Of a stretch of DNA of 64,000 bases, positions 12,063 through 23,739 are shown in pieces. The notes below the pieces were generated by a model that ran no database searches, had not been told where the DNA came from, and was given only the letters and a program-made list of their open reading frames with translations. Both the position numbers and the translations under genes were made by a program. Position 1 is the first letter of the stretch. Each line of letters begins with the position of its first letter. Source of the stretch: Valencia hispanica (lineage: Eukaryota; Chordata; Actinopteri; Cyprinodontiformes; Valenciidae). Location of the stretch: contig OY747713.1 in assembly GCA_963556495.2 (NCBI GenBank), forward strand, positions 34,111,961 to 34,175,960, written 5' to 3'.

Positions 12063-15000
12063 AAATGATTAAAGAAATGTTGATATTCTCCTGTTCAAAG
12101 TTTGATGGGTTCTGTCTTTCATAAAAGCACTTTTTCTACATGGTTAACACAAATCTGTAAAATGCATTATGGAAGTTATTTTTACTAATTTAAAAAAGTA
12201 TATCCTCCATTATAATAAATAAGTGCCAGTTTTTCAGGTGAATTTTAGCTTCCAAAAGGTAGTAACAATATGTTGCATTCATAATCTATTTGTAAACTTT
12301 GCTAACAGATTCTACAGATTTTATTGCAAAGCTTAATAATATTAGAAAGAAAGTTTGGTCTGTCTTATTTTTTCGCTGCATGCAATGACTTAGGATAGTA
12401 AATAAAATTTTTTCTCTCTAATGGCCTCTTTTAAAGTTTATTGTGCAGTGTTTATTTTGCGTTTATTGTTCTATTTCTAACAGGCAATCCTCTGTCACCG
12501 TTTAAAAAATATCCTTCAATAAATTTTGCAAATCAGTGAATTTTCAAATTATATCAAGGCCTTGGAACTGTTCTTTTAATGTTTTGGTGGCTAAGCCTCA
12601 GAAGGAAGACTTTTACTTTACTGTAACTAGTCTGATTTTTCCAAAGTGTTACATAAAGTGAATTTGGTATTGTTAGTTTTGTCATGGGTCAATTACAAGA
12701 TAATTCGGTTTCTAAGAGGCACCATCTCTGCAAAAACTAGTTAATACGTTTATAAATGCTTCCTTCTGGGTGGTTTTACGTTTTGATTAACTTTCTGAAA
12801 ATCATACAAAATTTATCTCAAAGGTATGTGTCATATTAACTGAGGTTTTTAATATTATAAACCTAGAGATCACTGCTGATTAAATTTGTGAAAAATACTG
12901 TGTTCTTCTTTGCTATTTAAAATATGTGTCTGATGCACTCTATCTAAATATAATAGGTGGCATTTTATCTGTCAAAGGTTCAATGGTTCCTAAGAAGCAA
13001 CATTTTATCACAAAAAATAAAAGTAAAACTGCATTTTGAAGGGTTCTCCTTTAAATTAGCTTTAAAAGTATCCCACTAGATCGACCTCAAATCATTGGTC
13101 TATATAAAATGTACACTTTTCAGTTAATGTACCGCATAAATGGCACATAGATTCATCTGCAGCGAGCATGTCAGGGAGGTTAAAAATATTTTCTTTGAAA
13201 TATAATAATAAATAAACTCCTACATTTATCCTCTTGATCCATTCTGGTGGTTATGGCAGGGTAAGAATAATAGGATTTTTAGAATTACTGTTACTGTCCA
13301 CATGAACAGCATATCATGACAAAAAAACAATGGTTCAGATCCTGTCAGTGGTTGCCACCTGCTTATGTTTCAGCAGATTCTCAGTTCTTAGACATGACAT
13401 GTACTGTTTAAAAGAAGAACGACAGTGTATGTTGTGCCTCTGAAGTGGCAATATGAAAGGCAACATATTTTATGTTGATGCCAGAACTGGCTTGCAAAAG
13501 AACCAATGGTCTAACTTAATAGTTAGACCTTAAATGTCTGTTATCAGGAACCTGTCGGTTGGAGTCCATGAGCCAAGACACTGTATACAGCTCTTCATCT
13601 ATGAATTTGTAAAGGTGATTAGTTGTGTAAAAGTTCTTCAATTGTCCAATAAAACTACTAAGTTAAGCACACTCTTTTTATTTTTAAACTAGCAGTTAAC
13701 CTGCTGGTAGTATTTCAGCTAAGTTCATGTCAGATCTCTTAAACGGTGACATCCTCCTTGTAGTTGATTGATGTGTCCCCATTTTTATTAAAAGGTGAAT
13801 GTAGTGGTTTCTCCTATGGATTAATAAGAGAATGGTTTGGCATTGCATCTTATGTTTTACCATCAGATATGTACAGAATATTTCAACTCCGAACATAATA
13901 TATTATTGAGCAAGTTAAGTCAATGCAAGAACAGTGTAACAGCTATAGCAGGCAATACATTTGACTGTAGCTTTTTAACAGACCTTCACTTGAAAGATTC
14001 TGAGCCAAATAGTATTTCAATGATATCTGAAATCTGCCAGAAAAACTAACTGGGACTTAAATAGTTTGTTTTTGCATCAGCTAACAAGTCAGTGAATGTT
14101 TCATTGTTGTATTGTAGCACAATGATAAGAGGTACAAATATGAGGATTTTCCATTGCTGACTTAGCATTAAGGATGCAGGACTGGGTATGAGAGACAAAA
14201 TCTCACGTATTCAGCTAACCTAGTGCGACAGATATTTCTGCTGGTTTGTAGGGGGTTTTTATTCCCTTCTGCTCCACTCCTTTAATGGCTCTGTTCCTTT
14301 TTCATTGAGTGTTAAGGAGGTCGAAGTCAGGTGATGCCCTGAAGTTGAGTAACTGCTGTTATTCATTGGTCCCTTGGTCCCTCAGAGTTTGAATTACTTC
14401 TCACGAGGCCTGGAACCTATTACAGAGCATTAATTCCTATATTATGGGGCAACATGATGGCTGTGACCTATATGATGAACAGGTCATTCCAAGCTACATC
14501 TGTGCTTCCTGTGACTTCTCGTCCAGTTAAATAGTACTGACTTTTCCTTTGGAAAGTTGGCTGGGAGGAAAAGCGCATTGACTTCTGTGGTACATGTGAC
14601 ATCAATGAAGTGTGGGGACCATTAGTAAGTCCTCACACAGCCCCAGTACAACCATTAGACCCAGTGCAGATGGCCTAAAGGTATGGGTCAGTATTTTCTT
14701 TTTTGTCGATGGCTCTCAGCCAAAGGCTTCTGTTACTGGTCATGAGTGCACTTTGTTGCTGTAGCAGAGATTGGATTTTGGAAAATGGGTGGTGGGGATT
14801 GGTTGGGGAATTAGTCATGCATTGTGTTCACTACAGTGGACAGCTATTCAAAACATTTCTTTCTTGTATTTGTGTGCATGGTGATGGTACACTTGCACAT
14901 AAGTCATTTCAATGGACTGCTGCACTTTATTCAATATCATTGACTACCCAACACGTGGAAGTGCAGAGCCCATATATTCAAACTTACTTGGCTGGCAGTC

Positions 15001-15115
15001 AACAGAAATGCCCACTACTTCAAGATTAAATTGAATGAAAACAACATTTTAGAAACCTGGAAGCTCAATAAAGATGTTTTAGTGTGGGAACCTTGTTTGG
15101 GTGTTCATTTCTTGT
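12061..15115. other. Intron, no feature recognised
   Basis: About 3 kb of AT-rich sequence. Read in all frames I found no exon. The 108-codon + frame at 14703-15029 has no recognisable domain and no credible splice context. Confidence 0.4.
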
Positions 15116-15320
15116 ATTGTCAATCAATCAATTAATGCAATTTTATTTGTAGAGCATTTTTCATGATAAAATCAGCACAAAGTGCTCAACATGATAAAAA
15201 CTGAAAAATAAACAAAGAAAACACATTTAAAGCTAAATTGATCGTACACAACCAGTTAAACTCTCAGCACACATACACACCCCATCACCCACCCTTCACT
15301 GCAAAAACACTGCTCAATCC
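15116..15320 (-). mobile_element. LINE 3' tail (CAATCAATCAATTAAT type)
   Basis: TCAATCAATCAATTAATGC is followed by TTTTATTTGTAGAGCA and CACAAAGTGCTCAACATGA, the reverse complement of a usual fish LINE 3' end (..AAAGCACTTTG..AAATAAA..TTGATTGATTGA). Only the tail is present. Confidence 0.65.
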
Positions 15321-16010
15321 GTTCCTATCTCTTTAAGGCAAGACACCATAAAAATAAACATGTAGAATGATACCACTGTGAGAAAACAATATTTGAGAGA
15401 TCCATCCACACACAAAGCCACCCCACAGCCACAAAAGAGTCATCATAGGGACCACTAAGATTAGGGCAGGCAGGTATCCACAGCACAGCCATAAGGCTGC
15501 AGTGCAGAGCCCCGCCCACCACGACAAAAGCGATCCCGATGGCAGCGACCTCCATGGCTAAGCGGGCAGGGCTTCCAGGGCGAAGGATTTTGCTCTTTCT
15601 TATTGTTGAATCATGAAGCCTGACCTCAACTGAGGCAAGTGAGGTCTGCAGTGCCTTATTCCTTAATAGTGCCCCTTCAGGTGTAGGCCCGCAGGACAAT
15701 GGTCCGAAACCATTAGGGCGGAGCTACTGGCGTCACATAACACAGTCCTCTGATTGGGTGAAGTCATAAACAATGCAGTAAGTTTAAACATCACCCACCG
15801 GCCTTTTATTAAACATTGCGGTCATGTTTGTGTAAAGAAAAAAACGAATAGTATGACGCCACGCAAGTGTTCAGGGTAAACCCCACCCGCTCAAGGAGAG
15901 TTCTGTAGGCAGTGGAAATGCTCCCATGAAAAGTCAGAATTACACAATAGCGGACCAGACCGAGCCGCTCGGTTCCGCTGAATGGAACCAAGGCTTTTTT
16001 TTTTGGGGTC
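15321..16010. mobile_element. Candidate non-autonomous DNA transposon, GC-richer
   Basis: A GC-richer island in AT-rich intron contains GGGCGGAGCTACTGGCGTCA, CTCTGATTGGGTGAAGTCAT and GACCGAGCCGCTCGGTTCCG. This looks like non-coding interiors of teleost DNA elements. Termini were not identified. Open frames on - (15325-15699, 124 codons) have no known domain. Confidence 0.4.
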
Positions 16011-16455
16011 ATGTTCAGAATTAGTCACTGATGCGCTTCAAGAATAAGGTCAGACAGGATGTAAGAAAATTCATTTTTAGCTCTACATGCCTGCTAGCAA
16101 TTGGGGCAGTGAAATTAAACTAAACTTTCCAAAGAATTTGATTAAAAATTAATTTCATGATTTTACAATGTATTAGTGACATTTTTGCAGTTGGTTTGAA
16201 TAGTCTGTTCTCCTTGAGAAATTAAATAATCATTTGAAAACTTTTTGTTTTTTATGTAGGTGATCTTTTTCTGATGTTAGAATTCCCCTTAAACATTTAT
16301 GTTTGATACAAAATAAAAGAACAGAAGAAATCTATAAGTGGGCAAAAATCTTTTCACAACAAGATTATAATTCATTTATGACAGGATGGCAATACATAAA
16401 ACAGAGAAGCAATTTCCAGACATACAGACCAGCTGGCCATCGACACACATATGAG

Positions 16456-16830
16456 TAGCTTGAAGCATGTTGTACCACTCACAATGTCCCCCCCCAAAAA
16501 ACATGCATTCTGAGATCCTCCAAACACACACTCGTATGCGGTGTCCAGGCTGCTGAAGCAGATCTGAGTATCAGCCGCCCAGCTCTGACAGCTTATCCCG
16601 GGCCACAGCGCTGGGGACAAGGGGTGCCGAGGATTAACCTCCATGTTTAATAGAAAAAGGAGGAAGTGGAGGGGAGAGAGAGAGAGCAGAGAGAGAGAGA
16701 CGGAGGGATTTAGAAGCAGTGGTGCTATTACAGGCCGTTTACAGTGAAGCGAAGGATAGCCAGTTAATCCTGTTTACTTTCTATAGCCGCTGAGGTTTCC
16801 ACACGTGTATTTGCGCGTACACTGTGCTGT
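16456..16830. other. GC-richer block with GA tract, possible regulatory DNA
   Basis: A GC-richer stretch (16500-16645) with CCCGGGCCACAGCGCTGGGG runs into GGGGAGAGAGAGAGAGCAG and then CCACACGTGTATTTGCGCG. It does not resemble the known transposons. It might be a conserved non-coding element or internal promoter. The minus 90-codon frame at 16372-16644 is unassigned. Confidence 0.3.
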
Positions 16831-17134
16831 GTGTGCTTTTTGATTGTTGCTTTCAGACACCAGACGGGTTTTCACTTCAAAGAAAATGGAGGAAAGAGGA
16901 GGGATTGATTGAGTTAGGTCATGAAAAGATACAATAGACTGAGCTACTTAATTTTTAAAGTGACCAGTGGGAATACAAACCCTTGAGATACAGGCTGGCT
17001 TTCACGTTACTCACGGGGGATCATGAGATTTGGAGTTTGGAGGGAGTATTGGCTTTTGAAAAGTCAGTTTAACATTTTGTTCCCAAAGTCAATAAACCAA
17101 CTTATAATGTTGCAATGTTTATGTGGAATATAAT

Positions 17135-17182
17135 TATACCTCCAAGTGATTTGCTCAAGATTATACCTCCAAGTGATTTGCT
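17135..17182 (+). repeat. Tandem duplication, 27-bp unit
   Basis: TTATACCTCCAAGTGATTTG followed by CTCAAGA occurs, then TTATACCTCCAAGTGATTTGCT follows directly. Two nearly identical adjacent copies. Confidence 0.85.
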
Positions 17183-18575
17183 TTCACTACTAGGAGATTT
17201 GTAGCTCATATGCTCAAGTAACCAGAAATATTAGTGAAAAGGTCAGTGGTTTAAACATCACCTGAGACCTCAGTTCAGATACTGTAGAAAAGTGTACAAA
17301 CACACCAACTGCAAGGAGGAAAATACACTATTCAGCAAAGAGAGGGAAATGGCTTTTTTGTACTGGTTTGCTATAATTTGTTTATTAGCCAATTACTGTA
17401 AAGTATTTTTCTCTCAGCCAAGCTGTCTTTGTCCTGTGAGGGCTTTCTCAAAGCTTCTCTCATTTACCTGCCAACCTAACTGCTTTTTGGTGCAATCGTT
17501 CTCATGAAATGATTCTCTCTGTCGGGAATGAGTTTAAATATGTTTCGCCTTGCTATCATTTGGTGCTTAGGGTTCCCTAATCAGAATGGAAACATTTTAG
17601 AGCTCACTCTATTATTTAGGCTATTAATGGCCATTGTTCCTGATCCGACTGCAGAGAGGAATGACTGAGGCCCTGGAAGATGGCAGCTCATATTTTAACT
17701 TATTAAAATCGGAGATGGTGCTGAGAAAGAAAACAAAGCCCTGCTCCAAATGAAGCGACTTCTACAAGGTTAAAGTATGCAAAGATCTTGCACTTGTCGA
17801 CTATAATAAAAAGAGAAGGCATTCCAAAGTTTATGAAGGATTCTGGGTGGAATTGGATTAGAATCATTGAATGCTTTACTGCATTAATTAAAGGTTAGCC
17901 AAGTGAGAGCAGGGATAATCAGAAAATAGGTGATTAGGGTTTCTCCGTCTGAAAAAAGAATGAAGGCTGAGGTTTGGTATGTCACTTGTATTACATTTGA
18001 AGAATAAAGTTTTATTTTTCATGGAGTATTCTTGTCTTTAATGAGGTAAAAAAGACAAAAACATTTGAATAACATTTGTTTGATTACAGAACATAAACAA
18101 TTCTGTTCAGAGTTGTCATGGATTGAATATGAGATTGTCTCTTGATTTGACATCCTTGACTAAAAATACCAACATTGTGAGGCATTAATTGGAATAACAT
18201 CACAAAGTTAGATTGATGTAAACTTTAAGTTAAATTCTTTCATTTATTGAAAAACAAAACTTATTCATAGAACTGCAGAATTAATATAGGATATAATTAT
18301 TATAGCATTGATGTTCCTAGCATTTATTTATTGTTACTTTGATTTTATTACTAAGACTTAAGTAAAAATATAACATGAAGTCATTGTCAGTAACAAATAC
18401 TCAACACACAAATGCATTTTTCTTACAACTGTGACATGATTTAAAGGGAAACAAATTGGCTTTCCAACAAAAGTTATTGCTAGGAAGCATTGCTATAACA
18501 AAGAACAATTTGAAATAAAATGTTCCTCATTATTTTACTATAAAATTGATTAGGATATTTGATATTTACTTAATT
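17183..18575. other. Intron, no feature recognised
   Basis: No exon or named repeat. A stretch near 17610-17760 of balanced composition could be conserved non-coding DNA, but only cross-species alignment would show this. Confidence 0.35.
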
Positions 18576-18636
18576 TCCCTCTGGGATTAATAAAGTATTT
18601 TTGAATTTCAATTTGAATTGAATTGATATGTCCAAT
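18576..18636 (+). mobile_element. Orphan LINE 3' tail
   Basis: AATTTCCCTCTGGGATTAAT with AAAGTATTTTTGAATTTCAA and a TTGAATTGAATTGA end. The same tail terminates the LINE fragment at 30370-30625, and is present reversed at 43835-43895. Confidence 0.75.
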
Positions 18637-20292
18637 TTTCAGCTGTTATTACTGTTCAACAATTGTCTTCCAGCTTTGCAAAGACCCATTCGAAAATAGG
18701 CAAAATCAACAACTATGTACACAGGCAACTGTCTAAAAGTGGTTTAGAAGCTAATTACAAATAAATTACCAAGAAATTATCTACTGTAGTTTTTTTTTTT
18801 TTTTTTCTGAGAGTGTCAGGAATTTAAAAGCTTACTCGGTTAACCTGTTTGTGCAGCACTAGGTGTAGCTAAGTTATAATATTTATAAACGTGTAAAATA
18901 TTTTCATAAGTGGAGGTTTTTCCGGTTCCCTTGGAAATGACAAATTATGATGTATTAAATGTAAAGAAAATTTCAACATCTCAGCAAATCTGAGAAACCT
19001 TTGAAAACAAGCAAAAACCACCGCACACTTATTTTATAGAATAAAATGAATGGATCTTCCATGATAAGTCTGTATTTTTATTTTTATTCTGGTTAGTGTC
19101 TCTTTAATTTCTGTAATGTCAAGTGTGGAACATGTTCTTGGAATAGGTTTTTGGAGGATGGCCTTTGAAGAAGGCAGATTTTGTTTGTCGTTGATCATTT
19201 CTTTTAATTTCCCTGTATGTTTTGAAGAATAGATTAGAATACAAATGTATCTTTTGTCCCACACTGGGGACATTCAGGCATAACAACAGTAAAGTGACAG
19301 ATTCACACAAAAATAAAAATATAAAATATAAAAAAACTGAATTATGAATACTATTCTGTACTGTAAGGGCAAAATTCCAACACTAACATACTGTGAACAT
19401 GTTATAAATATCCAACATCTGTTCAAGAAATGTGCAACTGAGAAGGATACTTTTAAACTATTTACAATATTGAGGTGTCAGATTGTGCTCATAAATAAAA
19501 GTTTTATATATACGTTTTTTAAAGGCCTTTAGTAGTGCTGCCAATAAACTGTGGTTTTCTGTAGTTGAGTCTAGGAATACCATTCTAAGACTTCCTGATG
19601 GATGTGCGAAGATGAGGATAGATTCTGGATTCAAGTTGTCTAAGGAGCTTCCCAAAGAAAGAGAGTGCATTAACAGGTGCACTGATGTGTAAGACATGTT
19701 GATGGAGTATTGAGGAAGAAAGACGTAAAGGAACTGGGGAAAGTAGAGAGGCAGAGAACGAAGCTGAGGGGGTGGTACAGTAGGATGGGTGGGAGAGAAG
19801 GAAGGGGGAGTCTCAGTGAGAGGAGATAAGTAGGTTAAACTTCCTGAGCTGAAAATAGCTATCTTCTCCATCAAATGGTAGCCAAGCTGCCCAGGGGGAA
19901 CTGGCTGTATACAGCAGAACCTCAGCACTCTCATACTAATCTGTGGTCACTATGTTTCACAGTCATACATTCTGTCTAGCAGCTACACATTATGCTTTTA
20001 GGGCATAACATTTGTGTGGCAGAAAGTAGCCTCAGGTTTTTCTGGGTTTGTGTGGGTAATCTGTATGCATTCATGCACTTTCTTGTACCAGATTTTTGAG
20101 GTATGAGATCATATTTTTGATCCCATTTTAGATATACAATTTATGTATGTCAGGTTTACATTATAACCAAATTACCACTATGAGGAGTTCTAAGATCATT
20201 TCTGAATATACCTTGAAACCAATGCAAGTGACATAAGGGCTAATTTATAAAAAAGGGGAAATTTACATGTGCATATTTGTGCATGCACATTG
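18637..20292. other. Intron, no named element; one unassigned 158-codon frame
   Basis: The minus strand is open for 158 codons at 19458-19934. Its composition (Ser, Pro, Leu rich with no domain) and lack of a start context or splice partners argue against a gene. Nothing else was recognised. Confidence 0.35.
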
Positions 20293-20425
20293 CCTTGAGG
20301 ATGTATTTATACCCCTTGAATTTCTGTTCTGTTATAATGACAAAGTTCAATCTATTTGTTCGTGTTTTGTTTTGTGATAGACCAACATAAAGTGGTGCAG
20401 AATTGTAAGGTGACCGAAACATAAT
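20293..20425 (+). mobile_element. Tc1-like terminal repeat fragment
   Basis: TTGAGGATGTATTTATACCCCTTGAATTTC then TTTGTGATAGACCAACATAAAGTGGTGCA, the usual inverted-repeat sequence of one teleost Tc1 subfamily (compare 46310-46380). No transposase is attached. Confidence 0.65.
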
Positions 20426-21112
20426 AGATGGTTTTAGCTTTTTTAATTTTTGCCAATTAAAAATCTCAACAGCTTAGCATACCTATATGGTGAACCACCT
20501 TTTACTAAAGCCCGTTGCCCACATATGTGAAAATAGAAAATGTAACGACGACTGGACTGATCTGTGTCAACACAAACAAAATGCTGTGAAAAAACCCATT
20601 TGCCTTGTCTGTCCAGCCCTTTGCTTGGTAAATAAAGAATATAATGTGCGGAGGCACCTCCAGACGACTCCAGCCAACTTTGATAATGAATATTTACCGG
20701 GCTCAGGAGCTCCACGTACAGAAATAAAGAGACTCAAAACCAGCAAAGTTTTGTGATTTTGTAATTGTAATTAATGTTAGCAGGGAATTTATGTGACTGT
20801 AATCTCAGTCCAACTGAAGCTGGTTATGTTTTCTAGATTGGTTTTTATTAATGCAAAAAGCAATTACTGTTACTGTCAGTTTGTGACTCTGATTTCAGTC
20901 AAAACTAAAGCTAATTATGTTTTGCAGTTGTTATTGTTTGCACTCGAAGCCAGCAGTTAATATTAATTTCATTTGACTGTTATTTGAATAAAAATTGTTG
21001 AAAATGTAGCGGTGCTTTGTAATAATGGTACAATACAAGAGATGGACTACAGGGAAATGTGCAGCACACTGGCGAAAGCATTATGACAATTTGGCCCAAC
21101 GAAAAATCTAAT
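20426..21112. other. Intron, no feature recognised
   Basis: Short frames on both strands (20443-20756) are complementary shadows without homology that I know. Confidence 0.35.
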
Positions 21113-21321
21113 TGAATACCCCTGCTGTAGGTTTTAGATGCATCCCTGCTCCAACAGTTGAATCCAATGAATGGCTCGTTAGTAGGCCTTTGCCAAACTT
21201 GATGGCATGCTGCAGATGTACTTAAGTTCAATTCAGTTGTTTGATTCAGCTGTGTTGGAGCAGGTATGCATCTAAAACCTTCTGGACAGTAGTTCTTGAG
21301 GACCAGGGTTCCAGACCCCTG
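21113..21321. mobile_element. Non-autonomous DNA element (MITE), palindromic
   Basis: GTTTTAGATGCATCCCTGCTCCAACA near 21130 is mirrored by TGTTGGAGCAGGTATGCATC with TAAAACC near 21255. The right end continues with GAGGACCAGGGTTCCAGACCCCTG. This is the common teleost hAT-type MITE ending CAGGGG..CCCCTG. The left terminal about 30 bp are missing. Confidence 0.75.
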
Positions 21322-22254
21322 GCGTAGTGCATATAATAGGTATCCTTATAACAGATTTTCCTACCTGAGCTATCAATCTCTGTAACTTATCTAGGGTTAC
21401 CATGCATCTCTATGGTGCCTCTCTGATTATTGCTTTCCTTCCAGAGCTTGTCAGTTTAGGTGGATGGCCATGTCTCATGCCATACTCTTTTCATTTTCAA
21501 ATGTTGAACTCCTTTGAAATATTCAGATATAGCTTTACAGCTTAGCCCTGCTGCAAACCTTTCCACATAGTTATCATTGACCACCTCACAATAATTCTGA
21601 AATGGATACATTTACTAGGCAGTATACTTTTCACTCAACATGCATTGTCAGTCTGATCTGTAATTCTTTTAAAAAGCATTTTGACCTTCCTCTCTACATA
21701 AAATCAAACACGATTATTCTCTCTTGTTTCTCCCTCTCTCCCTGGCACTTCCCAATTTCCTGAAGCAGATGCTTTTCATATGCCCCCTTTCGTTTCTTTC
21801 GTAGCTCTCTTTTCTTAGGAGACGGTTTTGATTATGTTTCACCTCCATTCTCCCACTTGTGTATTTTTTGTGTATATGCCATATTGGTATTCCAACCTAT
21901 TCCACTTTCCTCTAGAGAAATTGGCTTCCTTTGATGGGCCAGGGAAAAACCACTAAAAGGGAAGCTTTGACTTTCTTCTTTCCTACGCCCCTCATTCCTT
22001 TCACGTACTTGTCCTTAACTCTTCCTGCTCCATCTCTCTGTGAATTTCTTCACTATTCATTATTTTCAGGTTGCATTCTTGGCTCATTTCTAAAGAATAA
22101 AGAAGTCTCCTTTCTTGCATCAGTCTTGTGAGTTCTAGTCATCTTTGGAAAGATAGAGTCATATATTCCTGCATGCATTTCAGGTTTATGGTGCATCTGC
22201 TTAGACTAGTATGTTCTCAATTGAATTTGCTGTTAAATCTTCATATGTAAGTAA
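21322..22254. other. Intron, no feature recognised
   Basis: Pyrimidine-rich + strand (21700-22130) but no coding block with splice sites. Confidence 0.4.
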
Positions 22255-22428
22255 ATGACTCAATGCAATCTGCTGAGATTCCTTAAAAAGAAACTTTCAA
22301 ACTGATTGGAATGTATGTACAATTGAATTGAAATTACTTTTCTTGTAATGTGCCTAGAGATGACATCTTTTATGAATTGGCGCTATATAAATAGACATAA
22401 CTGAATAAATTGAATTATGTGTTTTTGC
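22255..22428 (+). mobile_element. LINE 3' tail, GGCGCTATATAAATA family
   Basis: TGCAATCTGCTGAGATTCC at the start and GAATTGGCGCTATATAAATA with TGAATAAATTGAATTA at the end. The same family lies reversed at 56190-56430, including the internal CCAATCAGTTAAAAAG block. Confidence 0.7.
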
Positions 22429-23454
22429 CAAAAGCACTACATCCCTTTGGATAAAAGAAAAGGCTATTGCTGCGGTAAACAAAAGTAATTTGTGTGACTG
22501 AAATCTTAAAACTAAAAAATAACACTTGAGACCCAAGTCTCAGTGGGATGTAGGATCTACTGCACATTTAGCTTCATTTGTTTGTTCTTTTTTATCCTTT
22601 CAAAGACACATCTTGAGAGCAAAAGTGTGCTGAAAAATATTTTCTGAATTGCTTAATTTTTCTCAATGGTCAGGGTATTTTTATCTTTGAACACAGAAAC
22701 TAGAAATAATGGAATGGGTACACAGAAAGATACACAAAGCTTTTCATAAGAGTGTCTTATACAGGGATCATGTATTCACTGACTGTTCAAAAATTATGTC
22801 TTCATGTGTCAGTCATGGTATGTAGGAGTAAATGTAAATCGTTGTAATGCTTCTACATAGGCCTAATACATTTTCTATAGGATACAAAACAGTGGTCAAG
22901 ATGGTTGCTTTTACTTTTAACAAAGAAACAACTTTTGGAGAAGTGTAATTCCGTGTCATTATCCAACTCCATTAATTGTAAGACACACTTTTAATTCTAA
23001 TTAAAGGTAATTGCCTGTAATTTGCAGGAGTCGTTAAAAGGATTAAAACTCAGGGACTGGAAGAGTTAATAGAGGCTGAAAATGCAAAACAGTAATTTAG
23101 AACCCTGACAGGTCTGTCTGTCTGTCTGTCTGTCACAATTCCAGAAACAATATTGTTTCTTGCAATACTACTGCTGAGAGTTGCAATAACAATAGATTAG
23201 GTCAACGAAAAACGCTCATTTTGTGAACCCAGAGCTGCTGAGTCATCGGATTGATTCTGTAGATGACAGGACTCTAACTTGTACTGTAAGTCTGAGCTGT
23301 AATGAATGAATGAATGAATGACTGAACTGAGTGAGTGAATGAATGAATGAATGAACTGTGAGAGTAAAGCACCTTGTGGTGCTCCTGTGCTGCTGACCAC
23401 CTGTTTAAATACAACCCTTCAGTATCACAAATTGTGGTATGTTTGTCAGGTAGT
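22429..23454. other. Intron with short microsatellites
   Basis: Short repeats are (TCTG)n at 23112-23134 and interrupted (GAAT)n at 23301-23355. No exon seen. Confidence 0.5.
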
Positions 23455-23735
23455 CCTTGATCTAAGTTAATGTGAAGGCCTCCACTTGTATCCTCTGCAG
23501 TTCCTGCCTTAGTGCTTTTGGTGGAATTGTCTTAGATGCACTGAAGTAAAAAAAAAATAACATGATCCTCAGAGGATTTCCTGGCTTGTGCAAGGGACTC
23601 TTGTGTTTTTGAATCAGAGGTATGATGGCATCCTTAATTCTAACTCTATGACAATATGCAAACTGCAGGGGGTCCTGAAAGGTGCTTGTTTGTTCATTCA
23701 GGTGGACTAACAGGTGTCTCTCCAAGATCTTCATG
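23455..23735 (-). mobile_element. Non-LTR reverse transcriptase fragment (minus strand)
   Basis: The 90-codon minus frame reads MKILERHLLVHLNEQ, DPLQFAYCHRVRIKDAI and SASKTIPPKALRQELQ. These are the finger/palm residues of a non-LTR reverse transcriptase of the SSAFNTIQP type. It is a different family from the L2 copy that begins directly to the right, and abuts it head to head. Confidence 0.75.
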
Positions 23736-23739
23736 AGGA

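Noticed and set aside
14703..15029. 108-codon + frame
   Set aside because: No recognisable domain. A chance frame in a 25.9 kb intron is expected.
19458..19934. 158-codon minus-strand frame as a gene
   Set aside because: No domain, no splice context, no start context, ordinary intron composition. It remains unassigned.
23112..23355. Possible CRISPR-like array of short repeats
   Set aside because: These are simple TCTG and GAAT microsatellites without spacers, in a vertebrate genome.
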